From: Melieria omissa
Taxonomy: Eukaryota; Arthropoda; Insecta; Diptera; Ulidiidae
Length of the DNA: 64,000 nucleotides
Assembly: GCA_963971225.1 (NCBI GenBank)
Contig: OZ020267.1
Location: 8,149,574 to 8,213,573, forward strand
Direction: 5' to 3'
Of this stretch, positions 10,700 through 22,315 are shown in pieces. The notes below the pieces were generated by a model that worked only from the letters and a program-made list of their open reading frames with translations, was not told where the DNA came from and did no database searches. Each line of letters opens with the position of its first letter. Within the stretch, counting starts at the first letter, position 1. The position numbers and the translations under genes are program-made.

Positions 10700-13250
10700 T
10701 AAGCATGAAATATAAACTATATAAAGAAACCTACAAGCTGGGTTTAAGGACAAAACAAGAGTTACGCTGTCATAGGGACAAACATGATTTCATAATCCAA
10801 TTGATTTTAAATTTGATGAAAGTATTGAAAATAAAAAATTATTGGACATTAACAGTTTTTCGAAAATCAAAACCTAGCTGGATCAACAATGGGATAAGAG
10901 TTTCTGTAGAGAAACGTGACCTAATGTATCAACTGACTTCAAACTTTTTGAAAGTAATAGAAGTAAGATACAATTCGAACAGAAATTTTAATTCTTTTAA
11001 ATCAGAATATGTCGGGTTTAAAAATGGGTTAAGAATTTGTATAAAGAGATATGATTTATGAGCTAATTAACTTTTAACTTGTTGAAAGTACTTCAAATGA
11101 AAAATAATTTGACACACATTTGTAAAATTTTTCAAAGTTCAAATCTGATGAGGTTAAAAATGGGTTAAGAATTTGTATAAGAAACATGATTTAAAGGCTA
11201 AATAACTTTGAACTTGTACTTCAAAAAAGAAATAATGCATGAGTCGATTTGTAAATTTTTTCAAAATTCGAATCTAAGTGGGTTGAAAAGGGGTTAAGAA
11301 TTTGTATGAAAAATTATTTATGGGCTAACTAAGTTTAAACTTGTTGAAAGTATTTGAAATGATAAATAATTTGACACAAATTTGTAAATTTCTTCTAAGT
11401 TCACATCTGATGTGGTCAAAAATGGGTTAAGAATTTGAATGAAAAAATTGATTTATGAACTAAATAACTCTGAACTTGTTGAAAGTACTTCAAAAAAGAA
11501 ATAATTCATGAGTCGATTTGTACATTTTTTCGAATCAAAGGGGTTGAAAATGGGTTAAGAATTTGTAAGAAAAAACATGATTTACGGGCTAACCAGTTTT
11601 AAACTTGTTGAAAGTACTTCAAATAATAAATAATTTGACAAACATTTGAAAATTATTTCAAAGCTCAAATCTGATAAGGTCGAAAATGGGTTAAGATTTT
11701 GTATAAAAAACATGAATTATGGGCTAACAAACTTTTAAATTGTTGAAAGTATTTCAAATGATAAATAATTTCACACACATTTGGAGATTTTTTTAAAGTT
11801 CAAATCTGATGAGGTCAAAAATGGGTTAAGAATTCGTATGAAAAACATGATTTATGGGTTGACTAACTTCTGGACTAACTAAGTAAGACTAACCAAAGTA
11901 CTCTCAAAAGAAATAGTGTCATGCTATGAAAATTGGGGTTAGAAAATTCTATCGGAATCTCACCAATTCTAAAGTCATCCTTTTATACGGAAACACCGAA
12001 ATCGAAAAAATATTTTTCATGGGTCGTAAGATTGGAATAATTGTTTTGAGAGGCATTAAAAACTTGCTGGGACGTATTATCCCAGTAGTCCCGAAAGGGT
12101 TAAACTGGTTGAAAGTACTTCAAATGATAAATAATTTGACAAACATTTGAAAATTATTTGAAAGCTCAAATCTGATAAGGTCGAAAATGGGTTAAGATTT
12201 TGTATAAAAAACATGAATTATGTAGCCCATAATTCATGTTTTTTTTTCAAACTTTTAAATTGTTGAAAGTATTTCAAATGATAAATAATTTCACACAGAT
12301 TTGTACATTTTTTCAAAGTTCAAATCTGATGGGATCGAAAATGGGTTAAGATTTTGTATAAAAACACATGATTTATGGGTTGACTAATTTTAAATTGGTT
12401 AAAAGTACTTCAAATGAAAAAAAATTTATCACAGATTTGTACATTTTTTCAAAGATCAAATCTGATGGGGTCGAAAATGGGTTAAGAATTTGTGTGAAGA
12501 ACATAATTTATGGGTTACCTAACTTTAAACTTGTTGACAGTACTTCAAATAATAACAAATTTTCCACATATTTTAAAATTGTTTGAAAATTTAAATCTGA
12601 TAAGGTCGTAAATGGGTTAAGATTTTGTGTAAAAAAATGATATATGGGTTGACTAACTATAAACTTGATGAAAGTACTTTAAATGAAACACAATTCGACA
12701 TACATTTGAAAATTGTTTGAAAGTTCAAATTTGATAAGGTCAAAAATGGGTTAAGATTTTGTATCAAAAACATGATTTATGGGTTGATAAACTTTAAACT
12801 TGTTGAAAGTACTTCAAATGAAAAATAATTTGAGAAACATTTGAAAATTATTTCAAAGTTCAAATCTGATAAGGTCGAAGATGGGTTAAGAATTTTTATG
12901 AAAAACATGATTTATAGTCCAATTAACTTAAAACTATCTAATTAACTTAAACATATTTGAAACTTTTCTTAAAGTAAAATTCTGATTAGGTCAAAAATGG
13001 GTTAAGAATTAACATGTAGAAATATAATTTATGAAACAATTGACTTCAAACTTGGTAAAACTTCTAACTTCAAGTACTATAAATGAGAAATAACTTGACA
13101 CTTATTTGTATTTGTTTTTTTTATCAAAAGTCAAATAAGTAAAAAATTAATTACGAATTTTTCTGCAGAATCATAACTTATGAGCCAATTGACATTTAAC
13201 TTAATAAAAATTCTTAAATGAGAAATAATTGAAAGCCTGTAATAAAATTC
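10700..13250. repeat. 134-bp tandem array, about 16-18 copies
   Basis: Diverged head-to-tail units of about 128-136 bp. The landmark 'aaaatgggttaagaatttgt' recurs near 11026, 11162, 11291, 11424, 11552, 11688, 11823, 12189, 12343, 12478, 12612, 12746 and 12880. Other constant parts are 'cttgttgaaagtacttcaaa' and 'tttcaaagttcaaatctgat'. A segment at about 11610-11720 is nearly repeated at about 12110-12220, so there is also larger-scale duplication. About 210 bp at 11898-12110 do not fit the unit. Frames inside the array are periodic artefacts. Confidence 0.85.
12205..12248. repeat. local inverted duplication inside the array
   Basis: The usual unit text 'aaacatgaattatgggcta' is followed here by its own reverse complement, TAGCCCATAATTCATGTTT, giving a tight hairpin with almost no loop. 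Other copies of the unit lack the inverted segment. Confidence 0.75.
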
Positions 13251-15530
13251 AAACTATGTTATGTTCCAGAAAAGCTATGAAATTCCTGCGTGCCACGGCT
13301 AACTTAAAATTTCAATTCTACCAAAACTAAATACCGACCACAAAACTTGGCAAACTACTCGTAGAATCTAAAGCAAATATGTTTTCTCGTTTTAATAACA
13401 TTGTGGATCACAAGTTGACTGCCAGAATTGCATTCATTACGCTAAACCACTTCATTCATCTTCATTGACACTGGCCTCATAAACGATTATTATGGCTTTT
13501 TATGGAAAAAAAAACAGCCTCTAAGCCGTAAAGTAATAAAAATCCAAGCATTCCATTTAGTCGATTGACGATGCGAATGTAAGGCGCCACGCTAGACGTC
13601 ATCAGCAGCACATATCTAATCTCCATCCAATCAGAAAGTGTGCTCAACTTTTCAGCCAACTTTTCCCCATACACAAACACACACACACACGAGCAACGAA
13701 TGACAAACATGAATGGTAAATGGTAAAATTGAAAATTGAGATATGCTGATGAAAAGCTTGTCGTAACTGCTGACAGCTTTCGGTGAACTGAACTGAAGTG
13801 AAGTGAACCTTTGTCAAGCGCCGCCTGATGCCGTCGCCGGCAATGGGGCACCGACATTTCCGCACTGCTTTAATCCAAAATCCATTCCGCCATAAGCATT
13901 GCTCATGCAAAAATGAGCAGCAACTGTGCCAGCGACGCGATGGCATATGAAAAGTGAGCGGCATTTCAAGTTCGCCAAACTAGTCAAACTGGCGGCGACG
14001 TCGCAGCGTCGAAACGCATGCAAAATGTTCACACATCACAGAACCAAACATAGACTTATATATATAAGTATATTTATATAGTGTCGGTATGTCTGTGTGC
14101 AGTTGCAAAGCAGTTTTTAATTATTGCTGTCACCGCAGTTGGGCGCATTGGGAGAGACGGGTGGGTGTGGTGTGGTGTGTTCGGAGATCAGCGTTGGCAT
14201 CAATGTTACTGTCAACATTAGGCCAAGCGCTGGGCGACAGCTTTGATGAGGGTATTATTAACTTTTAATGGAATCAACTGGCCGAGATATGGTCAAATAA
14301 ATGTCAACGGAATTTCATGCATAAAATTGGTGCGACCATTGCCAGAGCATAGGACACAACAACAACAATTGTTTGTGGCCCAATATCTCAACGATAGATG
14401 CCAATGTCAACGCCCACGCCAACGCCAACACCAACTAGGCACCAGTCACCAGTTCGCCATTTGCATGCGCCGACGCCAGCCAGCAGCCGTCAGCCGTTAG
14501 CTGTTAGCTGTTCGCCGTTAGCCAATCCATTCGGTTGTGTTGGTAATTGCATTACTGGGGCGGAAGTACTGCAGAACGCTCTGCCGGCGTATATTCGAAA
14601 TTCGATGTGTGCGCTGGGTGCGGTTCCTGTTGCTGCTGTTGTTGTTATTGCTGTTGTTGTATTCGTAGTTGTGTTTGCCATTTTTCCTTCTACTTGTTAT
14701 TCGTTTGCTCTGCTGTGTGTGGCCTTTTGTTGTTATTTGCTTGGCCCGTTGCAGAGCTCTTCATTTTTCATGTTAGACGTGACTTGAAATTATTGCCGAG
14801 AATGACCGCTTGACCGCTTCTCAATTTGCAATTTGGTCGCTCGTTGTAAGAGGCGCTGGCAAAGGTCGGTTGTCGACTGCTTGTGTTCAAATTCTAATAA
14901 CAGTGGTTGTTGTTGTTGCTGTTTATTGAGCAAAAAACAATTGACACTGACCGCCCAAACACGCGTCGCTATCTTTGGTGTTTCTATTAATTTGCTGTGT
15001 TATAGCGTCAGTTCCAATTTGAACCCTAGAGATCGGCCCAACGGGCATTCAATACGGTTGTGTGATGGCTGAAGTAAGAAATAAATAGTTAATTTAGTTA
15101 TTTTGTGGTTACTACGAAGCTAATTTTCGGTTAAAAAAATGATCTTTTAATCACCGATTTTTTCAGATTTTCATCAAGGTTTCTTTATATTTTTATGATT
15201 AATATATTTGTATATTTTCTAAACATTTCACAAAATCTATTTTTTATAATATTCGTCCCATACAAAACTTTGCAATACGATTTTATTCTTAACGGACAAT
15301 ATACCTTCTGAAATTAAACATTCATTTAATACAAAGAAAGTATCGTCTGGTAAAAGCTAATATGTCTGTTGTTTTATTTATACCTTCTGGTACATGCTTC
15401 CTCTGGTCCACTAAGATTTTATAACGAAAACTTGAGCTACGTTTCGTCGCTTGAGACTGACCTCAATTGAACACACAATATTTGTTATCTGAGGCAACGA
15501 TATGTTGATTTTAAATGATTTTCAACCGAC
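13251..15530. other. non-coding DNA with short repeats
   Basis: CA run near 13678-13692, TA-rich run near 14057-14080, CCAACGCCAACACC-like run at 14400-14435, and GTT-type repeats at about 14630-14670 and 14900-14925. No domain-bearing frame was seen. Confidence 0.5.
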
Positions 15531-15674
15531 ATGAACTCTCACTTCAGTGAGCTGATGCACTTAGAGCGCAGCATGTCCTTTCTTGAGTCTATCGACCCTC
15601 AGTATGTCAAAAGACTTCTGTCAGTAGTCATCAGGCACAAGGCAGATACTCTAGGCATGTCTGCCAAGAATTAA
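15531..15674 (+). CDS. short open frame, unrecognised
   Basis: A 47-codon frame beginning MNSHFSELMHLERS and ending MSAKN-stop. It lies in a patch of more balanced composition just before the CT-rich tract. It could be a fragment of a transposon protein or a chance frame. I recognise no family, and there are no splice or promoter signals I would trust. Confidence is low. Confidence 0.12.
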   Translation: MNSHFSELMHLERSMSFLESIDPQYVKRLLSVVIRHKADTLGMSAKN

Positions 15675-15814
15675 TCCCATGGCTTGACTCGTTACCATCA
15701 AATCTTTAAAAGGAGAGTGACGTATGTACATATATCAGTTATACAAGATGATGGGCCCTACTGCGCCTAAACGACGACTAAGTTTTTCTGACGGTGCTAG
15801 GAGCTATGCTAAGT

Positions 15815-16640
15815 TGATCTCTTTTTTTTGTTGTTCTTCTTTTTTTTCATTTTGTTTTCTTTTCTTTTTCCTTTTCTTGTTTATTTTTATTTTTTTTTCT
15901 TTTCCTGTTTAATTTGTTTCTCTATATATATTTTTCTTCTTCTTCTTCTTATACTTCTTCTTCATTTTTGTTGTTGTTTTCTACTTCTTCTTTTCTTCCT
16001 TTCTTCTTTCTTTGTCTCTTTTTCGTTCTTCTGCTACTTTTTCTAATTTTTTTTTGCTTTGTCTTAACTTATTTTCTATTTCTTATCCTGCTTCTTCTTT
16101 TTACTCTCCTTCTTTGCTCCTTTTTGATCTAAGTTTTTCTGACCTTTTTAATTCTATTTGTATTTTTCTTCTTCTGTCCCTTTTTAATTTGTTTCTCCAT
16201 ATATATTTTTCGTCTTCTTCTTCTTCTTCTACTTCTTATTCATGTTTTTGTTGTGTTTCACTCCTTTCTTCTTTCTTTTTTCTATTTCATCTCGTTATTC
16301 TGCTCCTTTTTCTTATCATTTGTCTTAACTTGTTTTCTATTTCTTCTCCTGCTTCTTCTTTTTATTCTGCTTTGCTCCTTCTTTATTTACTCCTTTATTT
16401 TCATCTTTGCCTAGTCCTTTCTTCGGCAATTCTTCTTCTTTTTCTTGTTCTTCATCTTGTTTTTCTTCATTTTTTCTACTCTTCTTCGCATTCTTATTTT
16501 TTGCCTTCATGTTAATCTTTACCTGTTTCTTTTTCTTCTTCCGCTCGTTCTTCTCCATATGCTTCGTTTTATTGGTTTTCGACTTTCCCATTCTTCTTTG
16601 TCTTCATTTTTTTATCTCTTATTTTTTTATTAAGTATTTT
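15815..16640. repeat. CT-rich (TTC)n-like tract, internally duplicated
   Basis: Long polypyrimidine stretch on the plus strand. It contains repeats larger than the simple motif: the block starting AATTTGTTTCTCTATATATA near 15910 recurs at about 16187, and a CTTAACTTATTTTCTATTTC block near 16063 recurs at about 16325. Plus-strand frames read as runs of S, F and L and minus-strand frames as runs of K and E; both are composition artefacts. Confidence 0.8.
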
Positions 16641-16730
16641 ATTTTTATCAATCATTCAATTATTATTAATTATTATTTTATTTTTATCGTCGGATTTTTC
16701 TGATCAGTGATGATTCTTTAGCACTGCTTG

Positions 16731-16867
16731 CAGTGGCGCACATAGGAATTCATTCTTGGGGGGTTTCGCGTAGATCTTTTGGGCCCAATTTTATTTAAAA
16801 CCATATTTTACAACACCATTTTTTGAAGGGAGGTTTGAACTCCCAACTTCCCCTGAGTGCGCCACTA
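16731..16867. mobile_element. hAT-like MITE (137 bp)
   Basis: Short element bounded by imperfect inverted repeats: CAGTGGCGCACATAGG at the left, and a right end whose reverse complement is TAGTGGCGCACTCAGG. The flanking 8-mers are ACTGCTTG (16723-16730) and CTTGCTTG (16868-16875), matching at 6 of 8 positions, as expected for an aged 8-bp hAT duplication. It carries no coding sequence and would need a hAT transposase in trans. The hAT assignment rests on the terminal word and TSD length only. Confidence 0.55.
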
Positions 16868-16889
16868 CTTGCTTGAAACTATTTACAGT

Positions 16890-17500
16890 CGTTTCGATAA
16901 GCTTGTATTTTCTCTTCCTCTTGCTCTTGTTCTTTTTATATTTCTCCTTCTTCATTCTTCTTCCTTCGTCTTCGATTTCCTCTTCTTTTTTTTGCGGTTC
17001 TTCTTGTTTATCCCAGTGCAGCTAACCAGCAAACATATTTTCGGACAATACAGGAGTGCTTGTATTTATTTAAAGTTGTATTTTTAGGTATCGTAAGAAA
17101 GAGAAGAGGAAGAAGAATCCTCTTCTTTTTCTTACTTTTCCTTTTTTCTCCTTTTTCCGCCTTTTTTATCACCTTTTTTCCTTCTAAAAAGATCAGTTTT
17201 AAGGTAGAATGCTGCATTTCCTGTCGAGCTCACAAGGTTCACCAACTCGATGAATGAATGTCCTTTAAAAGTAATTCCTTATTATGTTCGGTTAGACTAG
17301 ACAGGCAGCTAACCAAACGCTCGACTAGAGCAGCACTCGGAAGCTTTCTTTGCTCCTTCTTTATCCAGTTCTTTATATTCACCTTTGCCTACTCCTTTCT
17401 CCTTCTTCTTCTTCTTCTTTTTTTCTTCTTCTTCATCTTGTTTTTCTTCATTTTTTTCTACTCTTCTTCGTATTCTTCTTTTTTGCCTTCGTCTTGGTTT
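16890..17500. repeat. second and third CT-rich tracts
   Basis: CT-rich blocks at about 16900-17000, 17110-17190 and 17340-17500. The block at 17340-17500 closely follows the order of words at about 16365-16510 (TTTGCTCCTTCTTTAT, CATCTTGTTTTTCTTCATTT, CTACTCTTCTTCG), so it is a duplicate rather than an independent simple-repeat expansion. Confidence 0.7.
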
Positions 17501-20180
17501 GCCCGAAGAAAGTGTGGCAAACTCGTCTTGATCATTTTTTAAGAGGAGGTCAGTCGGATATGAGATGCTGCATAGACTAAATCTCCTTCTCATCTTTACA
17601 ACTACGGCAAACGTCCTTGAAATACTACCGAATAGTTATTAACTCCAATTGGTTTTGACTGAAAAAAAAAAAATAATAAATAATAGGTAATAGTAATAGA
17701 AGTGATTTTGGGCGCCCAGCCATTAAAATGACAAAAGTATAGCCGTGAAAATGTTCAAAGAGATGAGGAATGATCGCTGGAAAAATTCTATGAAAAATCT
17801 GTCAAAGCTTTCGTTTAGAATCGGCATAATCGCATTTGGTGCTACTCTCTATTCATACGGAAGATTCTTGAGTTTATACAAATCCTTAATTGGTTGCCGA
17901 AACAATGAAACCGAATTCATTGAACATTGATTCCAAGTCACTAAAACAAAACTCCACTTCTTGAATTTACCAACTTCGTTTCGCAAGGCTTGGAATTTTG
18001 AATTAAAACTGCGCCATCATAGAATTGTTTCACTTAATGCGAACACTGACTGCGCTCCCGCACTGCGGCCGTAGCCGTCGAACGGCACTGTCCACATGCA
18101 CACTTGACTCGATCGGCAATTTAGACGCGATGCAACTGGTGTGCGGTACTCTTTGACCGGTTTGACTTGCATGTTGAGCGCACACAGCGTCATAGTGTAC
18201 ACTCACACTCACACGCACACACAGCCACAGCCACATGAATGGGCGGACAGACGAGGTTATCGCAGTGCGTTTATTAAAGGCCAGCAGCGTACACACGCTG
18301 CTGTTTAATTTGTTGCATGTAAACTGACCGCACATGTGTGTAGCGCGGTGCGAGGCCTGGCCAAAGGGCTCACACAGCAACCAACCCAACACAGACACAG
18401 ACACACGGCACATACAACTACACTATACGCTTTTGGAGTGGACGATTATGCGATTAGCAGGTTAGTTCGCAGGCTGGTATATGGATGTATGTGTGTGTGT
18501 GTGTGCGTGTCTGTTTGGCACCATGTCAACTGGGCTGACGGCCATTTTTGGAGCTTTTTGAAATTATTCAAAATTAATTTTGGAGAATTAGGCGCCGACA
18601 AGCGTGCACAACTTCAAAGCGCACGCTTCACGCTCATGAATATGTCTAACTAATTACTTTTGAATTTCACAAACACACACAGACAGGCACGACCAATTGC
18701 AATTTGTCCAAATCCGAATAACGACACAACGATTATAATTATTAGAAAATCCGCAAATCTGGTCGTCGCCAGTGTTGTTGGTTGCCTAACAAAATGGCTG
18801 CAAGAAAATTGCTTGCAATGCTTTTGGCTGCGCGCATTCCATATCAGCACACATACCACTAAAAACACACACATACACTTACATAAAGTGTATCAGTTGT
18901 GCTTGCCGCACTTCGACATATGGCGCTGCGTTCTCATGTGCGCCTACAGCTGCCACCTGGGCGCCGCGCTCCTCCGACCTACCAACCAAACAACCGACCG
19001 ACCGCCTGGCCGGTGTTTTCACTTTGTGGTTAATTTGCATTTAAATGGTTTCTACAGTTGCTCTATTTCCCGTGTAAATGAGCTCCAGTGGACCGAGCTC
19101 GTTGAATCGTAGCGAGCCACGCCGCTCCTCGAATCCTCTGCCGCCCACCACTGCTGCCGCCAGTGCAGGCCAACGTTTAGCTTTTATGAGCTTCGAATGC
19201 ATTTTGCTGGAATTTTTCCACTTTTATTAGCAATTTTCTACTAAGCCATGTATTTTAGACGCTGCCTTTGGCTGACAATGTGTGCGCGTGTGTTTGTGTA
19301 TTTGTGTGTGTGTGTGTGTGTTGGCGTTGGCAAAACTTTGGCCGGCTGCACAAATTCGACGCAGCGACGAGAATGAAAAATGTGTGCCCGAAAAGCGGCA
19401 GGCAAATTGTTAAAGTTTGCGCCAAAGCAAAGAACCGAATGACTTGAACTTTCGACAGCACACACACACATACACACAAACACACACACATATAAAGTTG
19501 GTAGACGGCATAAATTGTGACTAATGATGGCAAATTATTTTCCTAATATTTGCGGATTAGTTTTCGGAAATGTTTCTATTTTCACAAAAATATTCCACTG
19601 ACATAGAATATGGCACACAGACATAGACACATACCTACTTGTAGTTCATTGCGTACAAACATTAATTTTTATTGAATGTTTGTAAGTTATTTGCATAGAT
19701 TTTTTAAAAACGTAAAATTGAAATTTTCAAAAATTTAAACCAATACAAAATTAAGTTTTCTTTAAACCTTTAAGCAAACATTCGATTAAGTGCCCACCGG
19801 ATCTAAACCAAAACTTGATGATAATTAAATGTGCCACATTGAAATTGCTTACCTGTCAGTGTTGCCAGCGATTTGCAATCCAATTTATTGAATTAGCTGC
19901 CATGTCGTCAGCTCAATTTGAAGTATGAACAGCAGTCAACTGCCATGACACTAGGAGCCTACTGCGGCTGCCGTTCCTGGCATTGGGTTGCAGCACGCGT
20001 AGCAAATTAATTTCCTTGCCACATTATCGAAATGCCTCGATTCTCTTTCGAGGAGCCGAGCCTGCGGCGCTCAAGTCAGCGTTGGAAATTACATTTGGTA
20101 TGCTGCCATCCCTAATGTGCAATCTTGTCATAATGTGAATACATAAAACCGAACCACTGTGCAAGTGCGGCGCACGAAGC
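17501..20180. other. non-coding DNA with CA/GT microsatellites
   Basis: Microsatellites occur near 18190-18225, 18487-18510, 19296-19320 and 19459-19490. Many 60-150 codon frames run through them; none shows a domain, signal peptide or convincing splice structure. Confidence 0.55.
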
Positions 20181-20218
20181 CGTAAGGAGTGAGCGAAGAA
20201 AGTCTGCTGCAAGTGCCG

Positions 20219-20242
20219 TACGTGTGTGTGTGTGTGTGTGTA
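20219..20242 (+). repeat. GT microsatellite
   Basis: About ten GT dinucleotides in GC-richer DNA. Confidence 0.8.
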
Positions 20243-20447
20243 GAACGGCAGCACAGCCTAAACGTATTTGCGGAGAAAAACGCCAGCCAGACATTATCAG
20301 GTACTCGAACGTCGTACGAGTATTTTGACACGTGCGTCAATCGTGCAGTGTCAGCGCGTTGCTCGTGTGCCCAAGGATATTGTGTTGCATGCTACTCTTG
20401 TTGTTGTTTTTTGTTTTTTGCTTTTTGTTTCGTATGTACATAATGCT

Positions 20448-20651
20448 TCAAGTTTCATGTACGATTCGGACATATCTAGTTGCGTCGAATTGATGCTGTC
20501 AGACGGCACAGAACGAACGCTAAATGGCTCAGACGCCAACCAGATAGCTGCCGTCAGCGGTCGAGCGGTACGCGCTCAGCAACAGTCAACCAACTCCACC
20601 GTCAACAGTATACAATTTCATAATATTGTCGACAGCAGATTCCAGTCCTAA
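20448..20651 (+). CDS. possible small exon or short ORF, unrecognised
   Basis: A 67-codon stretch starting MYDSDISSCVELMLSDG and ending VDSRFQS-stop (TAA TAG). It lies in a locally GC-richer patch. Codons are fairly fly-like (AAC, GAC, GTC, GCC are common), unlike the surrounding repeat-driven frames. It is the end of a longer 127-codon frame from 20268. I recognise no domain and cannot see a confident splice site or promoter. It could equally be 5'UTR or chance. Confidence 0.15.
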   Translation, partial: SSFMYDSDISSCVELMLSDGTERTLNGSDANQIAAVSGRAVRAQQQSTNSTVNSIQFHNIVDSRFQS

Positions 20652-21999
20652 TAGACAGCAGCGACAGGTACCACCGATCAGCCAAATACCGAATGAGCGA
20701 GCATACAGTCAGACAGACGCACCCACGAACCAACCAACCAACCAACGAACAAAGTAACGAACTGATGGGGGAATTTGGTTACTGCCGGAGGCACGTTGAC
20801 TTTTGATGCGATATTGAAACGTGCCTGTTGCTCTGTTGCCACCCTGTTGCCGCTGTTCTCGACGCGGCGACAACATATAAAATATTCATAAGCAGTGCGT
20901 AGCTGCATAAAAAGTGAGTGCAAGTGACATCAAATATACTCGGAATGTGTAGCAGAAGTAATACACGTGTAAGGAAAATGGCGTAAACACGACAGCATTT
21001 CAAGAACCAATACATTCTCAAGAATCATGCATTGTAATGGGTAAAAGGCGTAAGTTTGAATGATGTTTTTAAACATTTCAATTATGGAAATTTCAATACA
21101 TTTTAGAATTCATGGGCGTTTTTATTTAGTGGATTTCTTAACTTAAAAGAAAAAGCTGCCTAAAATTTGCAAACTTTTTTTTTCTGCTTTCCAAACGTGG
21201 GTGAGGTCGACTACTTTCAAGAAAACCTCAGAAAATCTAGAAAAACTTATCAGCTTCTAGTACAGAAAGTTCCAGCCAATATGTTTTACTTTAAGTTTAA
21301 ATTTTTGCTCCCAAGGTTGAGCCCCCAAAAATGTGGGTTTCGTTACCCGAATCAATGTTTTATTTATCGTTTTAAGTTCACAATTGTCGTTTTAAGTTTA
21401 TAATTGATATTTTGTTTAAATTTCAAGTTTCGTCTGCGCTCACGTGCGCTTCCCGTCGCTTTCGCCGTCGTCGTCGTTCTGCTTCCCTTCGGCTGCGGTC
21501 ATAGCTGCGGGACCTCGGCTTTTGCAGGGTTGCTGGGCTTTTGCACCAGCCAGGGATGCCTTATTACTCCAATATAGGCGACAATCTTCTTTCACTCGAT
21601 ACCCATATCTGTATCACTGCTTAAACCAAATATTTAAATAAATTCGCCCTTAGAATTTTAAAGTCTTTTTAAAAGGACAATGAATCAGAAAACGAAAAAC
21701 CAAGTATGCCAGGTTACTATGATGGACCTCTAGTTTCATGCCTTTATTAAGATTTGGATAGGGCAATAGTACTGTCGCACGGTGTTATAGCTCGCGTGAG
21801 ATCTTGCAGTCAGGCCGAAGGTTCCATTGATCAGTTCTGTCAAGAACACTGTAGAAGTTCTGAAGTGGCAGTTAGATCCCTGCCGATCACTGTAAAAGTC
21901 CTGAAGTAGCGAGTAGATCCCTGCCACCGGGTTTGCGTCCGTAAGCTCCGATCCTTTCCGAGAAGAGTGTGATATTGTGGTCCCTAATACCATACAGAG
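20652..21999. other. non-coding DNA; short direct duplication
   Basis: Contains an ACCA(ACCA)n run at about 20733-20750. A direct repeat of about 47 bp period lies at about 21848-21935, where GGGATCTA, CACTTCAG and TTCTACAGTG-type words recur in order on the minus strand. No gene recognised. Confidence 0.4.
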
Positions 22000-22315
22000 A
22001 CTTACTTATAACTGTCTTCGATGGGAGTGTTAAAGCCCAGCGCCTTGATTGGCGCATGGACGTCTACACAAATGATCAGGTTAGATGAAGGCAAGTCCAG
22101 TACACCGATTATACATGCGAACTGGGGCAGAGCGTAAATACTACACCGATCAGTTAGGTTAAAGGTCCTTCTTAGTGAAAGTCGATGCAAATAAGCCCCC
22201 GCACCCATCGGGCAGTCCATTTTTTAACTGTTATTGAAGATAGGAATCTCACACTCCCCTATAGCAGTGTTGCTGTCCCAATCCTACCGGGTTGGAAAGT
22301 GGATTTGGTAGGTCT

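Noticed and set aside
16012..16515. 167-codon plus-strand frame rich in S, F and L
   Set aside because: Translation of the polypyrimidine tract; looks membrane-like only because TTC, TTT and CTT encode F and L.
16337..16591. 84-codon minus-strand frame rich in K and E (and the similar 17309-17593 frame)
   Set aside because: It is the complement of the TTC-rich tract. Its composition follows from the repeat, with no start context or domain.
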